Origin: Sabellastarte sp. h YS-2021
Taxonomy: Eukaryota > Annelida > Polychaeta > Sabellida > Sabellidae
NCBI GenBank assembly: GCA_964017235.1
Contig: OZ024940.1
Location: forward strand, 23,813,615-23,877,614
Direction: 5' to 3'
Length of the DNA stretch: 64,000 nucleotides
Positions 13,143-25,873 of the stretch are shown here, one piece after another (positions within the stretch are counted from its first letter, which is position 1; every line of letters begins with the position of its first letter). The notes beneath the pieces were generated by a model. That model searched no databases. It saw only the letters and a list, made by a program, of their open reading frames with translations, and had not been told where the DNA came from. The translations under genes were made by a program, and so were the position numbers.

Positions 13143-13704
13143 TATATAATGCCCAAATTCAGTGCAAGCTATGGCAGAGACTTGCAACATAACTTTAACT
13201 TAACGTAACTGTTTTTTTCTCTCTGATGTACTGAAAATTTCTGAAAAAACTACTACTCCTTTCTGGAAAATAGTACATAAACACACAAAGAACCAGTCCT
13301 ATTTTTCTGAATTTAAGGGGTCGTGCGAGATATTGCTGAAATGCTAATCAGCTCCAATCCACGAAGGGGTTTGAAATGTAAAGAATCCAGAAGATTATAA
13401 GTCCAACAAAGATTGAAAAAGGTGGCCATGGCAACACTTGTTGAATTATATTGCTGAAATGCCACTCAAATGCTGGTCCCTTTCGGACAAACAAATCCTG
13501 ACACTTTGGTTCATATCTGTACACCGACGACACGAAACGGTAAAAAGACAAGTATCAAGAAAACTGGGTGCGGTTTCAACTTCCTTAAAAAGCATTACAT
13601 CTGAAACTTGTGCAACCTTGTAATACCCAAAGATTGGATGCTGGATCTAAAAATATAGTTCTTCAATTTAAAATAAGCAGGTTTACAAAACTGAATGCAT
13701 GACT

Positions 13705-13932
13705 AATTCTAATTCTACTAGACTTTAATAGTGCTTAATCTCCCCATATATAGAGAACACTAAGGCGCAACAAAAACCCCAAAGTAGCGGTCATCCAATT
13801 TCAGAATCCAGGGACAGAAGAGGGGGTCAAGCACCACAGAGAACGCTGGGGGATGATATAGGCTGAGGTGGGTATGCTTTGGTGTACAGGTAGGTTTTCA
13901 GCTGCTTTCTGAAAGAGGCTAGGGAGGGAGGG
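13705..13932 (-). mobile_element. LINE 3' end of the same family
   Basis: Starts at TTAATAGTGCTTAATCTCC and continues with the GGTATGCTTTGGTGTACAGG and GCTGCTTTCTGAA segments shared with the two longer copies; on the minus strand this codes RKQLKTYLYTKAYP-like sequence. Confidence 0.75.
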
Positions 13933-14157
13933 GCACAAATGACTTTTAATCAATGCAAACTGCTTTTACGTGGTGGCATGAGGTGCTTTCTGATGCTTTA
14001 GTAAGACAGTGTATGCTGCACTACTGTAACTACTTTGCTAGCATTTAATTTATAGCCTTGTTCATGACCTGTGACAGGAATTGGTTTACTGGTTTAATAT
14101 TATTATTGCCCGAACTTAATGCTATTCTCACCGTGGTCACCTCTTCGAATATGACCA

Positions 14158-14216
14158 TCTGCTACTGTGGCCTTGTGGGGTAGAGCACTTCTCTAGGAAC
14201 TCAGAGGATCAGCCCA
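14158..14216 (+). mobile_element. SINE S3 head fragment
   Basis: CTACTGTGGCCTTGTGGGGT to CAGAGGATCAG, directly followed by repeat R1 beyond gene B. Confidence 0.5.
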
Positions 14217-14490
14217 TGGGTGATAAAACCAGATTTTTGCGAAATTGGGGGTTCAGCATTTAATAACATCATTTAGCATGTGTTTTTGGGGGTTATTACA
14301 GCCATTTTACCCTTTGTGGCATCGGACAATTTACTTTTTTTTTCTTTCGGATGACATTCACGATCAGAAACTTATGTCAACACAAAGTGCAATCACTACA
14401 GTGGTTCAGTAATTTGTCGTACATTATATGCAAGCTGAGGAGACAATTAGTTGACTGTGTGGTGTGGAACAACAAGTGATCCCAGTATAC
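14217..14490. repeat. Repeat R1 beyond gene B
   Basis: GGGTGATAAAACCAG, TTTAGCATGTGTTTTTGGGG and ACACAAAGTGCAATCA segments shared with the copies beyond genes C and D. Confidence 0.65.
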
Positions 14491-14561
14491 ACAATATTGA
14501 TACAAATATGCATGCCAAAAGTAACAATACCAATATTTAAGTATCAAGATACACTGTATTC

Positions 14562-14567
14562 TTTATT
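14562..14567 (-). promoter_or_regulatory. Poly(A) signal of gene B
   Basis: AATAAA on the minus strand about 120 nt beyond the stop, in the same context as the gene A signal. Confidence 0.6.
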
Positions 14568-14687
14568 CATCCTTGACACCACTTGGTCGCACTTGCGTGC
14601 ACTACATTCATTTAACATTTAAATTGTGACAGAATTTTAGGTTAGCGGAGGTACCCGTTGACTTTCCGAAGGTGGCTGTGGAATACT

Positions 14688-17600
14688 TCACTGAGAGATA
14701 CAGTCGTCCTGTAGACAGCCTTTCAATCTCACACATTTGACCTTCACTTTCTTCTCCCATTTCTCCTTCGTCTGGAATCGGAGCTCAATGCCCTCCAGAC
14801 TTTCTTGACCTAGAAAGCAAATTAAACAAGCATTTTTATCACACTTATGTCATACCACCAAATACCCACATGTCACTCCTGGGGCCGATTTCATGAACGG
14901 ACTTAAGCCTGGTTTTGGGCTTAAGTTTAAGACTTTGGTTTTAAATTCTGTCAAAAATGTGCTAAGTCAGCGGGCTTAGACTTAGTGGATTTCACAAAGG
15001 GGCTAAGTCCATGGATTTGCTAAGTCAGTGGACTTATATTTAATTCTGGGGCCGATTTCACAAAGGGACTTAAGTCCAGATTTAGGCTTAAATCTAAGAC
15101 TTTGGTCTTAAATTTTGTCAAAAAACTGCTAAGTCTGTGGTCTTAGACTTAGCGGATTTCACAAAGCAGCTAAGTCCATGAAATTGCTAAGTCAGTGGAC
15201 TTAACTTTTAAGTCTGGGAGGTAGTGGGCTTAAATTATGTAAAGAGGACTTAAATATGGCCGCCATAAACTTTTCTCTACTTCAAAATTTGAAATGGCTG
15301 TAAATAAATTATAATTATGCAGAACACCTCACTAAAGTAGTGTTTGGGAAGTTTATATGTGCTAACAAGGTTTTCAATTTCAAAACAGCACTTATCCTTA
15401 GACAAAATACATTAAAAGAAGAATATGTGGCATCAATACTATATTTTGAATAGATACAAAAGGTCACATGACACAGAAAACCACTGTGGTTATATGATAA
15501 GCCTGGACTTAGCTAAGTCACCTTTGTGAAATCCATTTTTCTAGCTAAGACCAAAGTCTTAGATTTAAGTCCAAGACTTAGCCAAAAAAGGGACTTAGTT
15601 TAAGTCCTTTAGTGAAATCGGCCCCTGGTTAGCAGTGGGCTTAAATTTTGCAAAGAGGACTTAAATATGGCCGCCATAAACTTTTCTCCACTTCAAAATT
15701 TGAAATGGCTGTAAATAAAGTATAATTACACAGAACACCTCACTAAAGTAATCTTTGGGAAGTTTATATGTGGCAACAAGGTTTTCCATTTCAAAACAGC
15801 CCTTATCCTTAGATAAAATACATCAAATGAAGGATATATGGCACCAATATTATATTTTGAATAGATACAAAAGGTCACATGCCACAGAAAACCACTGTGG
15901 TTATTTGATAAACTTGGACTCAGCTAAGTCACCTTTGTGAAATCCGTTTTAAGTCCCAGACCTAGTTTAGACCAAAGTCTCAGATTTAAGTCCCTGACTT
16001 AGCCAATAAAGGGACTTAGTTTAAGTCCTTTAGTGAAATCGGCCCCTGCTAGAGAAGAGTCTTCAATGGTTGCCTATCAAACATCGATCTGTTTTCGAGA
16101 CAGCCCTGTTCATGTAAAAATTCCTACAATGTTCAAAATTTCTGCCCATAATACTGGGAATGAGAGTCAAGCCCATTCACCGTCATTTGTCAGTACTACC
16201 CACAAGCCTTTATTTGTGTGTCTCCGTCTGTCCATTTCAGTGACATTCTGCAGATAAATGTTTTATACGGTAACTGAAAGCGATGTCCACGGCTTACATA
16301 AGGTTGCAATTTGGTCGTGTTTCGGTACCACGTGTTGTTGACGGCTAGCAAAGGTGAGCTGAGGTTAATGCAGGTGACCAATGGTTACAAACCATGTTGC
16401 TTCAGTGGCCATTCACCTGTAGTGTGGAAGGTTTTAAAAATACTGAAAGATATGGGACGGTCTGTTCTGCCATTGAGTAAAGCTTCTAACAGTAGGACGT
16501 ACCGCATGTAGTCTGAATGGGGCATTACTATTGTGGATGTGAGATGATGCCGATGTCAGACCAATGGACAGACAGATGATGACTATTTCTATATCCTAAA
16601 ACATTTGTTGACGGGGGATTAAAAAAACAAAACAAAACATAATCATAGTAACTGAGGCCAGTGCATGTAAAAACATACACCAAGTCATATGTCTGGCTCT
16701 TTAGAACAGACATGGCACACAGAAGACAAATAAATAAATAAATAAAATAGAAAACTTGCCACAAGCATTGGGGTCGACCTTGACAAGCGGCCCAGGAGGT
16801 GGAAGTGGCAGTACAAAGGCTACAAACTGACATCCGGAAATCTCCTTGTGGATCTGAAGAAAAGATAAAGAAAAATAGAGGGTTAAAAAACCTTGGAGTC
16901 TTCTGTCTTGTCCACTGATTGTCAATGATGTGGGTTTAATAGCACATTCTACCAGTCTTTTTTTGTCGCAAGCACCCCCCCCCCCCCCCCCCACATCCCC
17001 CACCCCACCCCCAATTTGGGAAAATGTTACAGACCACCCCACCGATTCCCCTAGACGCAATGTTGATACAAATGTTATAGGACTAAGTTTAATGGCGGCC
17101 CTCTGTCACTGGGTCCTATCCCAAATTATAGGTTAAAGAACCTCATTGATAAATGGTCATCCTTGAGCCTCTGTCTTTCAGTTAGGGGAATGTCAGTTAC
17201 TTATGAGTTGCGGCTGCACCTGTGCAGTCGGATGGGTCAGATAGCACTTTGAGTCCTGTAGTACATGGAGATATTGAGCTCACTATAAATACTTTTTGAA
17301 TTGATGCAAAATATCACAAAACTGGACCTATTAGATCTATATGGTCTACGTATTATGCACATTACGATGTCATGACCAACTTTGTTTAGTTTAATAAACA
17401 AGAACCCCTGCTTGCAGGTACAGCTAAATGGGCAACAACACTGAGATTTGGGAAAACCTTAGGAACAACTTCAGTTGTAAGATGGAAACAGAACCCAGGA
17501 GATATTGTCAGATGAAAGATACACCGGCAATGATTTTGTACAAGTTGTTTTCATAGTTTGAAGTCCTAGAACAAAATATAAAGGTCTGGAGAGATATAAG

Positions 17601-20600
17601 GTCTTTTTAGCATGATGACCCCACATGACCTTGAAGCAGGGGTCAATGGTCAATTCTGAGACTTGCAAAAGATTTGCAGACCAAAATTTCCTTTTACTTG
17701 TTTTCCCATTCCAAAACCCTAGGACCTATGATAAGTGAGATATTTTTTTTATGACCTCCCCACCCTCTGTTTGCCATTAAAGATGTGATATGGCAGCCAT
17801 TTTGTTTTCAAAACAAGGTCAAAATTACTCTCAGTCAAGGTTTTCTAGCCATTTTGTGCAAATATGATACAGCTACCTATAATATTTTAAGTTTTACAAT
17901 AAATCATTGACTTTTGAATAATTGCCTATGGCAGTCATGTTGTTTTTTTTAAAAATGAGGACACATTTTTTACAAAAAAGTTTTCATAGTCATAGAAATT
18001 CTCTGCAGATTTGGTGACGATATCTTCATGCATGAATGAGATACAAAGGTTGATGTGAAAATGTGACAAACACACACATATCCTGAAAGTAGTGAAAATT
18101 CGTATATGGGTATAGGCTGTGGAAGACCCAGAAGCTTTACATCCTCTGCTGCTCTGACGGCACAGGGGATGACTATAACCCCAGCCTTTACAAAACCTAT
18201 AAACAAGATTTACGTTTGACAATAAAGCTGAATTAACTGTGTAAAAGTGATTTCATGTCCAATGATAAAAAGATCTGAATTCGGCACGATAATATCGGGA
18301 ATACACAACAACTGGAAGTGTCGAATTGTAACCCTAAGTTTTAAGCAAAAAGTTCACTGCTCGGCTGAGACCAAAAAAATCTAGATTTCAGCCATTGTGG
18401 CTCGGCCTGAGACCGGGCCAAGTTTGAGGTCCTTTGTGAAATCGGTATTCAAACAAACCAAATGCTCGTCCTATCTTACCGTTTTGAAGCGATGTATGGT
18501 TTCCTTCAGCTGTATGGCAAAGTTATTCCAACGGCAGATACTAAATTTGGCCTGAACTGACAGCACTTTGCACACTTTAATTTCAAGCTTAATTGCTCGG
18601 AAAACCTCGTCATTCTCCACCCTTCTGATCCACAGGTATTGCCCCGGCATGACTTTAATCTTTGTTTTCGGTTTCTTTTTGTTGCAGGTTTGTCCGTAAA
18701 ATGTTGCAGGCGGCAGTCGAATTAACTAAAAATAAAATGAAATAAACAAAAAAAAGTAGCATACCGTATTTAATCATTTTAAACGTCTCCTCCATGTTAA
18801 ATGCCCTCCCCCTGCTACAAGTGATTATATAGCCAAGTGACGGGTATATTTGGTCAGTATTTATTGGGCATATTTTTTCACATCAGTGAGTCAAGATAAG
18901 GAAATTTAGAAAAAACAAGTGGAAATTCCATTCACAGAAGTTGCTGCAAATTATTATTAATTATGATTCATATAGCGCTCATAAAATTACAAATTAAAGT
19001 TGTGCTTTCAGATGTTTTGTAACTTTCATGACAAATTGTTCCACAGTACTGAATGCCACATCCCCAAAGGACTTGTATCTGGTTCTTGGCACAGACAATA
19101 GTTTTTTTGAGTCAGATCATAAGGAACGAGAGGGAAAATACTCCTTCAAAAGACTAGAGACGTGAGTGAGTGAATGTCCATCTAGAGCCTAGAATTTGAT
19201 AAGTAATATCCGGAATTTAAAACTGGTAGCCAGTGGAGGGATTTAAGTACAGGCTTTATAAATAATTACCGTATTTTTTTCAAAATATGGCCCGGGCATT
19301 AATTACTTTCAAATTGCATCAGACCAGGTGTTAACTTGAACCAGGCGTTCTTTTTAAATAAAAAAACAGTGTTATAAATTGTAAACAGTGTGCTTGGTAC
19401 CAGGCCTTAATTTGAGCCAGGCGTTTATTTGAACCTGGGTGCTATTTTTCAAATTTACGGTAGTTGGTCATATTTCCTGACTTCACAATGTTTCTTAAGA
19501 CCTACCGAAAAAAATGGAGGATTCAAGTTTATATTAATGTCTTCAGGCTTACGGGTTGTTTCCTATATTTTCAAAGTGAGTGATACTGTTGTCTCCCTCT
19601 TGTAATGCTCAGGAAGAATCTAATTTTCACCCATTGCCCCCAGGCACCTAATGAATATGCTTATAATTGTAAACCATGTATGTCCCCTCCCCTCGCTTTG
19701 TGAACAGGTATTTCATCTGCTGGCCTATTAAAACTTTTTTTCTCAAATTTGATCTGTTCCTGATCTGGGGCCGATTTCACTAAAGGACTTAAACTAAGTC
19801 CTTTTATGGGCTAAGTCTTGGACTTAAACCTAAGACTTTGGTCTTAGCGAGGTCTGGGACTTAAATGGATTTGGCTTAGCTAAGTTCATGCTTATCAAAT
19901 AACCACAGTGGTTTTCTGTGTCATGTGACATTTTATATCCTTCATTTAATGCATTTTTCTACGGGATAAGTTCTGTTTTGACATAGAAAAAATTGTCACA
20001 TCATATAAACTTCCCAAAGACTACTTTAGTAAGGTGTTTTGTATTATTATACTTTATTTACAGCCATTTCAAATTTTGAAGTGGAGAAAAGTTTATGGCG
20101 GCCATATTTAAGTCCTCTTTACACAATTTAAGCCCAATACCTCCCAGACTTAAAAGTTAAATCCACTGACTTAGCAATTTCGGCAACTTAGCTGCTTTAT
20201 GAAATCTGCTAAGTCTAAGACCACAGACCTAACAGGCTTTTCACAAAATTTAAGACCAAAGTCTTAAATTTAAGTCTAAATATGGACTTAAGTCCCTTTC
20301 TGAAATCGGCCCCTGATCTTAATCCATGTTTAAATTAGTGATACATCCCCTGACTTCTATAAAATGTGGCAGGTCACACAATTAACTATGCATGTGAAAT
20401 TGGGTTATATCGGTAACAACAAAAAATACTTACAGTAATTTGTCCAGAGACCCCTTCAGGGACAGGTAAATTTGCTGCTGTTTCACCTGCAGGGCACTGA
20501 GAACAAGCTGCTTCTACACCTGTCAATTAGATCGGATTTTCTTCTGTGTTTAACTGTATTTGTGACGGCTACAGTCTTGTGGTGGTGTCATTGGCAATTA

Positions 20601-21995
20601 AAAAAATAACTTTTCTTCTTTTTAAGTGCAAGCTTCTAGATGTCATTTTTTTTCCCCTTTTTAGGCGGGTTTGCTTGTAACCAACCCGTCTATTAGATTG
20701 ATGTGTCTGACATCCGTCTGTCTGTCCGTCCGTCCACATTTTTCGTTCCCGGACTCTAACTCGAAAACGGTTTGACCAATCGAATTCAACCTTGACAGGG
20801 AGATAGATCACCATCATAGCTACCATCCTTTCGAAATTGGTGTAATTCCGTCCTTTCGTTTGGCTGTTTATAGCATAGATACAATGTAACCTAGATTACA
20901 AGTTTTACGTATCTTAGCACGTCTAACACATTCAACTTAACTGGGTGACCTAACATTTCTTTCCTTGTTTCTAAATGTAATTACAGCAGTTGCTAACCTT
21001 ATTGCTGCCTGCGCAACCCGCCTTTTGGGGCATCTTTGACCCTCTTGTTTATATTTCACCTCCACCAAGGAGGTACTGTATAAGTGCTTATTTTCACGTG
21101 AAATTAATTTTTACTATATTCGTACTGCTCTCATGACCGTTTGTCTGTCTGTTTGTTAAAAAGAAAAAATATCAGAACATCTTGAATATCTTGGTCCAGC
21201 TTTAAGATCCTAATAGTATTAAATTTTGAGAGCAATCTGGATCACCGTCTGGATACAAAAGTAATCCGGATTTTCTCATTTACTTATAATTACGTGTCCT
21301 GGCTGAGGAATATCCTCTCTGAGTACTCTGTTCTTTATTTTTGGCTGTGGACTTGCAGGAGTTGTGCATTACTCTAGTGAGCTACTCGTCTTTTGGATGT
21401 GCTTTTGCAGCTTGTAATGCACGACTAGACCGAAACAATTTTTTTTCGCACTTGTTTGAAATAATGGCAGGAAATTGTCGACAGCAAAACCAAGTTTTAA
21501 AGCTACTTCCTAAATTTAGATGTACACATCATTTTACACAACTAATTTTCTTAAGTTAAAGAGAACTTGAAGAGCACATATGTCTGCCTGGACCAACACC
21601 TCCAATACTGCTTATGATGAAAAAAATTCTTTAGAAAAATTCCTCGATCCAGATGCTGAAACCTTCAAAATCCTTCTGCAAGTTTTTCGAATATTCTTCA
21701 GGCCAACAACTGAATACGCCTATTACATAACCCACTTGACTGAGGTAAATATCATAAAAGTATCATGAACTACAATGTATGTATGAATGTTTTATAAATG
21801 TCATTTTAATGTAATTGTATTTTATATAAGAAAAAAATCCTGGATTCTGGTCAGAATAAATGTTCAATGTGTGTGATGTCTTTGAAATAATTTCTGTTTG
21901 AAAACAAAAACTATTTCTCCAATATTACAAAGCATCGACCTACCTAGTTTGCCAAGGAAGAGAACAGAAAATGCAGCAAGTGTAAGGAATGCCAT
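14688..21995 (-). CDS. Gene B: small secreted ten-cysteine protein, five exons, one GC-AG intron
   Basis: Exons 21944-21995, 20434-20519, 18480-18725, 16760-16853 and 14688-14809 give 600 nt and a 199-residue protein ending at TGA. Signal peptide MAFLTLAAFSVLFLGKL, then an ACSQCPAGE motif, a core exon of 82 residues (47-128), an exon 4 with PLPPPGP, and a last exon with KCVRLKGCLQDDC. Cysteines are at 23, 26, 60, 98, 110, 136, 159, 185, 191 and 196, matching gene A one for one. The core is six residues longer than in A near its end. The donor of the intron after exon 4 reads GCAAGT instead of GTAAGT; the other donors are GT. Intron 4 contains a nested MITE, intron 2 two more MITEs, intron 3 a C-run and a SINE, and intron 1 a piece rich in CTGTCTGTCCGTCCGTCC. 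The function is unknown; the protein is predicted to be secreted and disulfide-bonded. Confidence 0.9.
14882..16045. mobile_element. Palindromic MITE M1 (outer copy, split)
   Basis: Left half 14882-15048 and right half 15628-16045, interrupted by a second copy of the same element. It begins GGGCCGATTTCA and ends TGAAATCGGCCC, with CTG on each side. It lies in intron 4 of gene B. The ends and triplet duplication fit PIF/Harbinger elements with CWG targets. It codes for nothing. Confidence 0.82.
15049..15624. mobile_element. Palindromic MITE M1 (inner copy)
   Basis: GGGCCGATTTCACAAAGGGA to TTTAGTGAAATCGGCCC, 576 bp, with CTG at 15046-15048 and 15625-15627. It sits in the middle of an older M1 copy. 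Confidence 0.87.
16255..16435. repeat. Dispersed repeat R4, partial
   Basis: ACGGTAACTGAAAGCGATGT, GGCTAGCAAAGGTGAGCTGA and TTCACCTGTAGTGTG, in intron 4 of gene B. Confidence 0.5.
17090..17286 (+). mobile_element. SINE S3, head lost
   Basis: CCTCTGTCACTGGGTCCTAT through GTACATGGAGATATTGAGC, in intron 3 of gene B. Confidence 0.7.
19269..19460. mobile_element. TA-flanked MITE M4
   Basis: CCGTATTTTTTTCAAAATAT to CAAATTTACGG, TA at both sides. It lies in intron 2 of gene B. Confidence 0.8.
19768..20312. mobile_element. Palindromic MITE M1
   Basis: 545 bp in inverted orientation relative to 15049-15624; CTG at 19765-19767 and 20313-20315. It lies in intron 2 of gene B, shortly before exon 2. 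Confidence 0.87.
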
Positions 21996-22436
21996 CTTCT
22001 GTGATTTCTGTAAGCGCAACAGCTCTGTCTCTTTGCAAGTAACTGTATGATGTGCTGTTTTTGGTCTCTGAGTAACTCTCCTAAAGGAAATAAAAAAAAC
22101 GCAAAGAGATATATAGCTTTTGAATGAATGTGTTTCAATAAAAGGGCTGTTACACTCTCACGAATGAGTTCTTAGCGACCCCCAACTGAATGATGTTATG
22201 GAATGTATGTAATGTAATTAGCACTATTATAGCACTTAATCTCCATTATATGACACACTCGAAGGAGCCAGGGACACAGAAAAGTTTTTTTACACTGAAC
22301 TTGGACAGACTTTTAAACAGAAAATTACAGTGGTCAAAGCAACTGCTGACCACAGCATCATACAAGTTAGTATTACAGCTTCCAGCAGAAGCAGCCACCA
22401 CAACCCTTCTTAACATTTGTATTGTGTATGTATTTA

Positions 22437-22629
22437 CCGTATTTTTTTCAAAATATGGCCCGGGCGTTAATTATTTTCAAATGGCATCAGACCAGGCGTT
22501 AAATTGAACCAGGCATTCTTTTGAAATACAAAAAACAGTGTTATAAGTTATAAACAGTGTGCTTGGTACCAGGCGTTAATTTGAACCAGGCGTTTATTTG
22601 AACCTGGGCGTTATTTTGGAAATTTACGG
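22437..22629. mobile_element. TA-flanked MITE M4
   Basis: Same ends and CCCGGGCGTTAATTATTTTC arm as 19269-19460, TA at both sides, in the B-C spacer. Confidence 0.8.
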
Positions 22630-23235
22630 TATACTCAGCACAAGATCTCACAACATTAGTCTGTCAAAGGAACAAGTGTATATAACAGGAAAACTTCCAG
22701 CATGACAAATACAGAAAAAAAATATATCACGAATGAAGATTCAACAATATTATACGAGTGCTTAGGGGTGCTTATGTATACGAAAAAAAATATCCTGCTC
22801 TGTATATACCGGCGCCACGCTCTGTAATGCCCATGGGCAATGTGACCAAATATTTGCAAAAGTTGAGGATGGGCGTTTACGACAATGAAAACCAGCCGGG
22901 CGTTTCGAAAAAAATAACCCAAATTTAGGGAAACCGTGTTTTAGTACACCGACTGGAAGTAAAGTATGCGGTTGATAAACAAATCTTGATGCAATAAAAG
23001 TTGTCATAACTGCTAAAATAAGGAAAATTTTGTTGAAAATTAATATAAATCAATCACACATTTCACCGATTATTGGGTTTATATGCAGACAGTTTACCTC
23101 GAAACGACATATTAGCAATATATGAGCAATAACGTAAGATTGTGGATGGGCGCTTTCAAAAGCATGAGCGTTACAGAGCGTGGCTATGGTATATTCCCCA
23201 ATGCGGGTCAAATACAGCTTGCAGTGAATAATAAA

Positions 23236-23540
23236 TACTTACACTCCACACAAGATCTCCTTGCACTACAGGACTCAAAGCATTATTTAACCCATCCAGA
23301 CTGCAGTCCAAGCTCTCTAGTGACTGACATTCCCAGAACTGAAAGATAGAGTCTCAGGGATGACCATTTATCAATGTCCTTGAGGTTCTTTTATCTACAA
23401 CTGGGATAGGAACCAGTGACAGAGGTCCACCACTTTAAGTGGTCATCTGAGGCACTATGTATCTTCCTGTATCTGGGTTTGAACCCACGTCCTCTTGTGT
23501 TCCTAGGGGAATGTGTTACTCACTAAGCCAACATGGCTAC
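23236..23540 (-). mobile_element. SINE S3
   Basis: Minus-strand near-complete copy with GGGTTTGAACCCACG B box region and a GCCAACATGGCT head end. Confidence 0.72.
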
Positions 23541-24133
23541 CAAATGAGAACCCTACTCGAACAAAATCCCAAACCTGTATCACTACATTTACATGATATG
23601 AGTTACCAGCCTGGAATAGAGGGGATAGGTGTCAATTTTATACACTGGCCTTGTGTATCGTATCATTGTTGGGGGCCTTTAACGCTGCAACTTTTCATGT
23701 CATGAAAATATTTTAGGCATAAGACTAGTATTGTTAAACTGTCTGGGTCAAAATGTATCAGCCAATTTACATCTATTGTTGTATAATGTGCCTCTGCGTA
23801 ACAGACAACCATTATAAATACCTTCTTTTGTAATGTATGCAATAAGTTATTGGTACAAAAAAGGCTTTCCAGCTATTGAACAGAACTGAACATGAAAAAA
23901 CCTGAACTTGTGTGGAATTGTTTTCACAAGAAGATTAATGATGTTGAAAATGTGTCACTCTCTGTTTTCCAGTCTTTTATTATATCTGAATATTCAATTT
24001 TACGAACTCTTCTCCACTGTTCTGAAGTTGTATTTCCTTGATGTTTTGTAAGATTGTACCTCTATTATTTTATGAAAACCTTCTATTCAGGTTATTCCTT
24101 CATTTAATTAATATCTCTTTAGTGTTTTACATT

Positions 24134-24305
24134 GAGCAGAGGAAACCAGTACATACAGTGGGTCAAGGTTCTGTACTGTAAACTGCCGACCAACAGCAAG
24201 TAACTATCAGCTTTCCCGCATGAGGTCAGGCCAGGAGTTTCGAAGTCTGATCTCAGAGGTGATGGGACGGGGTGGGGGAGGGTGTGTGTGAGTGTGTTAC
24301 CATGG
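24134..24305 (-). mobile_element. SINE S1, partial
   Basis: Shares AGGAAACCAGTACATACAGT and TCTGTACTGTAAACTGCCGA with other S1 copies; the tail is lost. Confidence 0.7.
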
Positions 24306-24384
24306 CTCCCCTGCAAAAAATCTCACTTTTTCCATACAGTTGGAAACCTGAAACTGTAGCGAAGCTGGTAAATGTTCAACCCAG

Positions 24385-24506
24385 TCACTCTTTCCTTCAG
24401 TTAGAGGAATGCAAGTCCCAGTGTACTTGTGCAGTTGGAATGGGTCAAATAGCACTTCCAAGTCCTGTTACAGTAGTAAAGGAGACATCGTGCAGAGTAT
24501 AAAATA
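24385..24506 (+). mobile_element. SINE S3 tail fragment
   Basis: TTCAGTTAGAGGAATG then GGGTCAAATAGCACTT as in the S3 tails, close to the S1 fragment on the other strand. Confidence 0.55.
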
Positions 24507-25160
24507 CCCAACAGTGTTTTCTGAAACACCCATGGGCAACATGACCGTGTATTTGCACAAGCTTACCTGCCTAGGTAAGACTGACTAGGTTAGACTGACT
24601 AGTTAGCAGTGAAATTTTAGTATACACTAACTGGAAATTATGTGTGGATGATGCAAACAAATCTACAGGAAATAAGAACAGACTACGGTTTAAGATAATC
24701 AAATTTGACCTTATATTGGGTTGTAATGGAGTCCATTTATTTACCTTGGAACGTAACATTATCAATTTATGGGCTGTAACTAAAGATTGTGGGGTGGGCA
24801 CTGACAAAGACGTGAGCCTGTCAGAGAGCTATGATGGCTCAAAATATTCCAAATGTGTTCTCAATCTAGTACAAACCACGGGGAATTGAAAATTTTAATG
24901 AGTTAAATGTAGCTTTTCTAAGCTAGAAGCTTACGATCTGGGACTAAGTCCTATCTCGGGAGAGCTTGCGGCTTGGCCAAGACAAATGAGCATATAATGA
25001 CCAAGTGGCAAGACAAGCAGCTTCAAGGTGATATAGGGAGTAACAAAGTACACAACTTCCTTCTTCGAGTTCTTGTTTTTAAGACATTGGAATTTTTAAA
25101 TTCAATACAATTGTTGTTTCTATGATGTAACAACATTTATATGAAAAGGTTCACCAGGAA

Positions 25161-25385
25161 CAGTGTTCGACACTAACAGGAGATGTACGCTGGACCATAG
25201 GGCCAGTAACTCGATATCTACTGGTCCTTTAGATTTTGTGGTGGTCACTATTTTATTCAGTATCTCAGGTGAAAGTGTTGAATGAAATCTACTGGCAAAA
25301 GGGGCCGGTAACTTTTAAACTATGCAAGTCCTTAGAAAATTCTACTGGCCACGGACCAGGGGGACACCAGTACTGTCGAACGCTG
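25161..25385. mobile_element. hAT-type MITE with 8-bp target duplication
   Basis: Inverted ends CAGTGTTCGACA and, read inversely, CAGCGTTCGACA; the flanks are ACCAGGAA at 25153-25160 and 25386-25393. End type and 8-bp duplication fit hAT. Confidence 0.82.
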
Positions 25386-25633
25386 ACCAGGAAGGTCAAT
25401 TAAATAAAAGTAGTTCCTTTAAAATACTCAAAATGACGTACTAGCACTAGACATAATGAATAGTAATTGCAAAGATGACGGTCAATTCTATACACTTGTG
25501 TTGCAAGATGATTTAAATTGGTGTAAAAAATCTTTACTTGGGGTATGTTATTGAATAAATGGTTCTTTGGAAATACTCGTAATGACTTAATAGCATAAAT
25601 TGCAAATTTAATACGTAAATTAAATTTTTATAA

Positions 25634-25814
25634 GTTAATACCCTATCCAATGGACAATAGCTTATCCGGTCGGCGCGGACCGGCCCGCCAAACGTCAGAA
25701 AAAGACGTCCTGTGTCTCCACCGGCTAGGCTGGCCCAGTACTGTGCACTCGCCAGATGGCGTGTCGTACTTCCTTCCTGTCTAGACAGCGTGACGTCATA
25801 GCATCTTTTTCGTT
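25634..25814. repeat. Left inverted terminal repeat of the DIRS element
   Basis: Runs from GTTAATACCCTATCC to GCATCTTTTTCGTT and is repeated in inverse orientation at the other end. It contains a TGACGTCA palindrome at 25791-25798 and TGTCTAGACA at 25778-25787. The extreme end differs from the right copy (CCTATCC against ATCCTATCC), as is usual for DIRS termini. Confidence 0.9.
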
Positions 25815-25873
25815 GTCTAAAACTCTTAGACCCCTAGTAAGCTGATAGCGGGGTCGGTGGGAGGGTCTTGTGT

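Larger units (their letters stand above)
10912..14561. other. Spacer between genes A and B
   Basis: 85-bp satellite, MITE M7, LINE 3' end, S3 fragment and R1. The bases just 5' of the gene A ATG look like a splice acceptor (TTATTGATTTAG on the minus strand), so an upstream 5' UTR exon is likely but not located. Confidence 0.5.

Noticed and set aside
16976-16993. C-run in intron 3 of gene B as a regulatory element
   Set aside because: Simple repeat not kept in the other copies.
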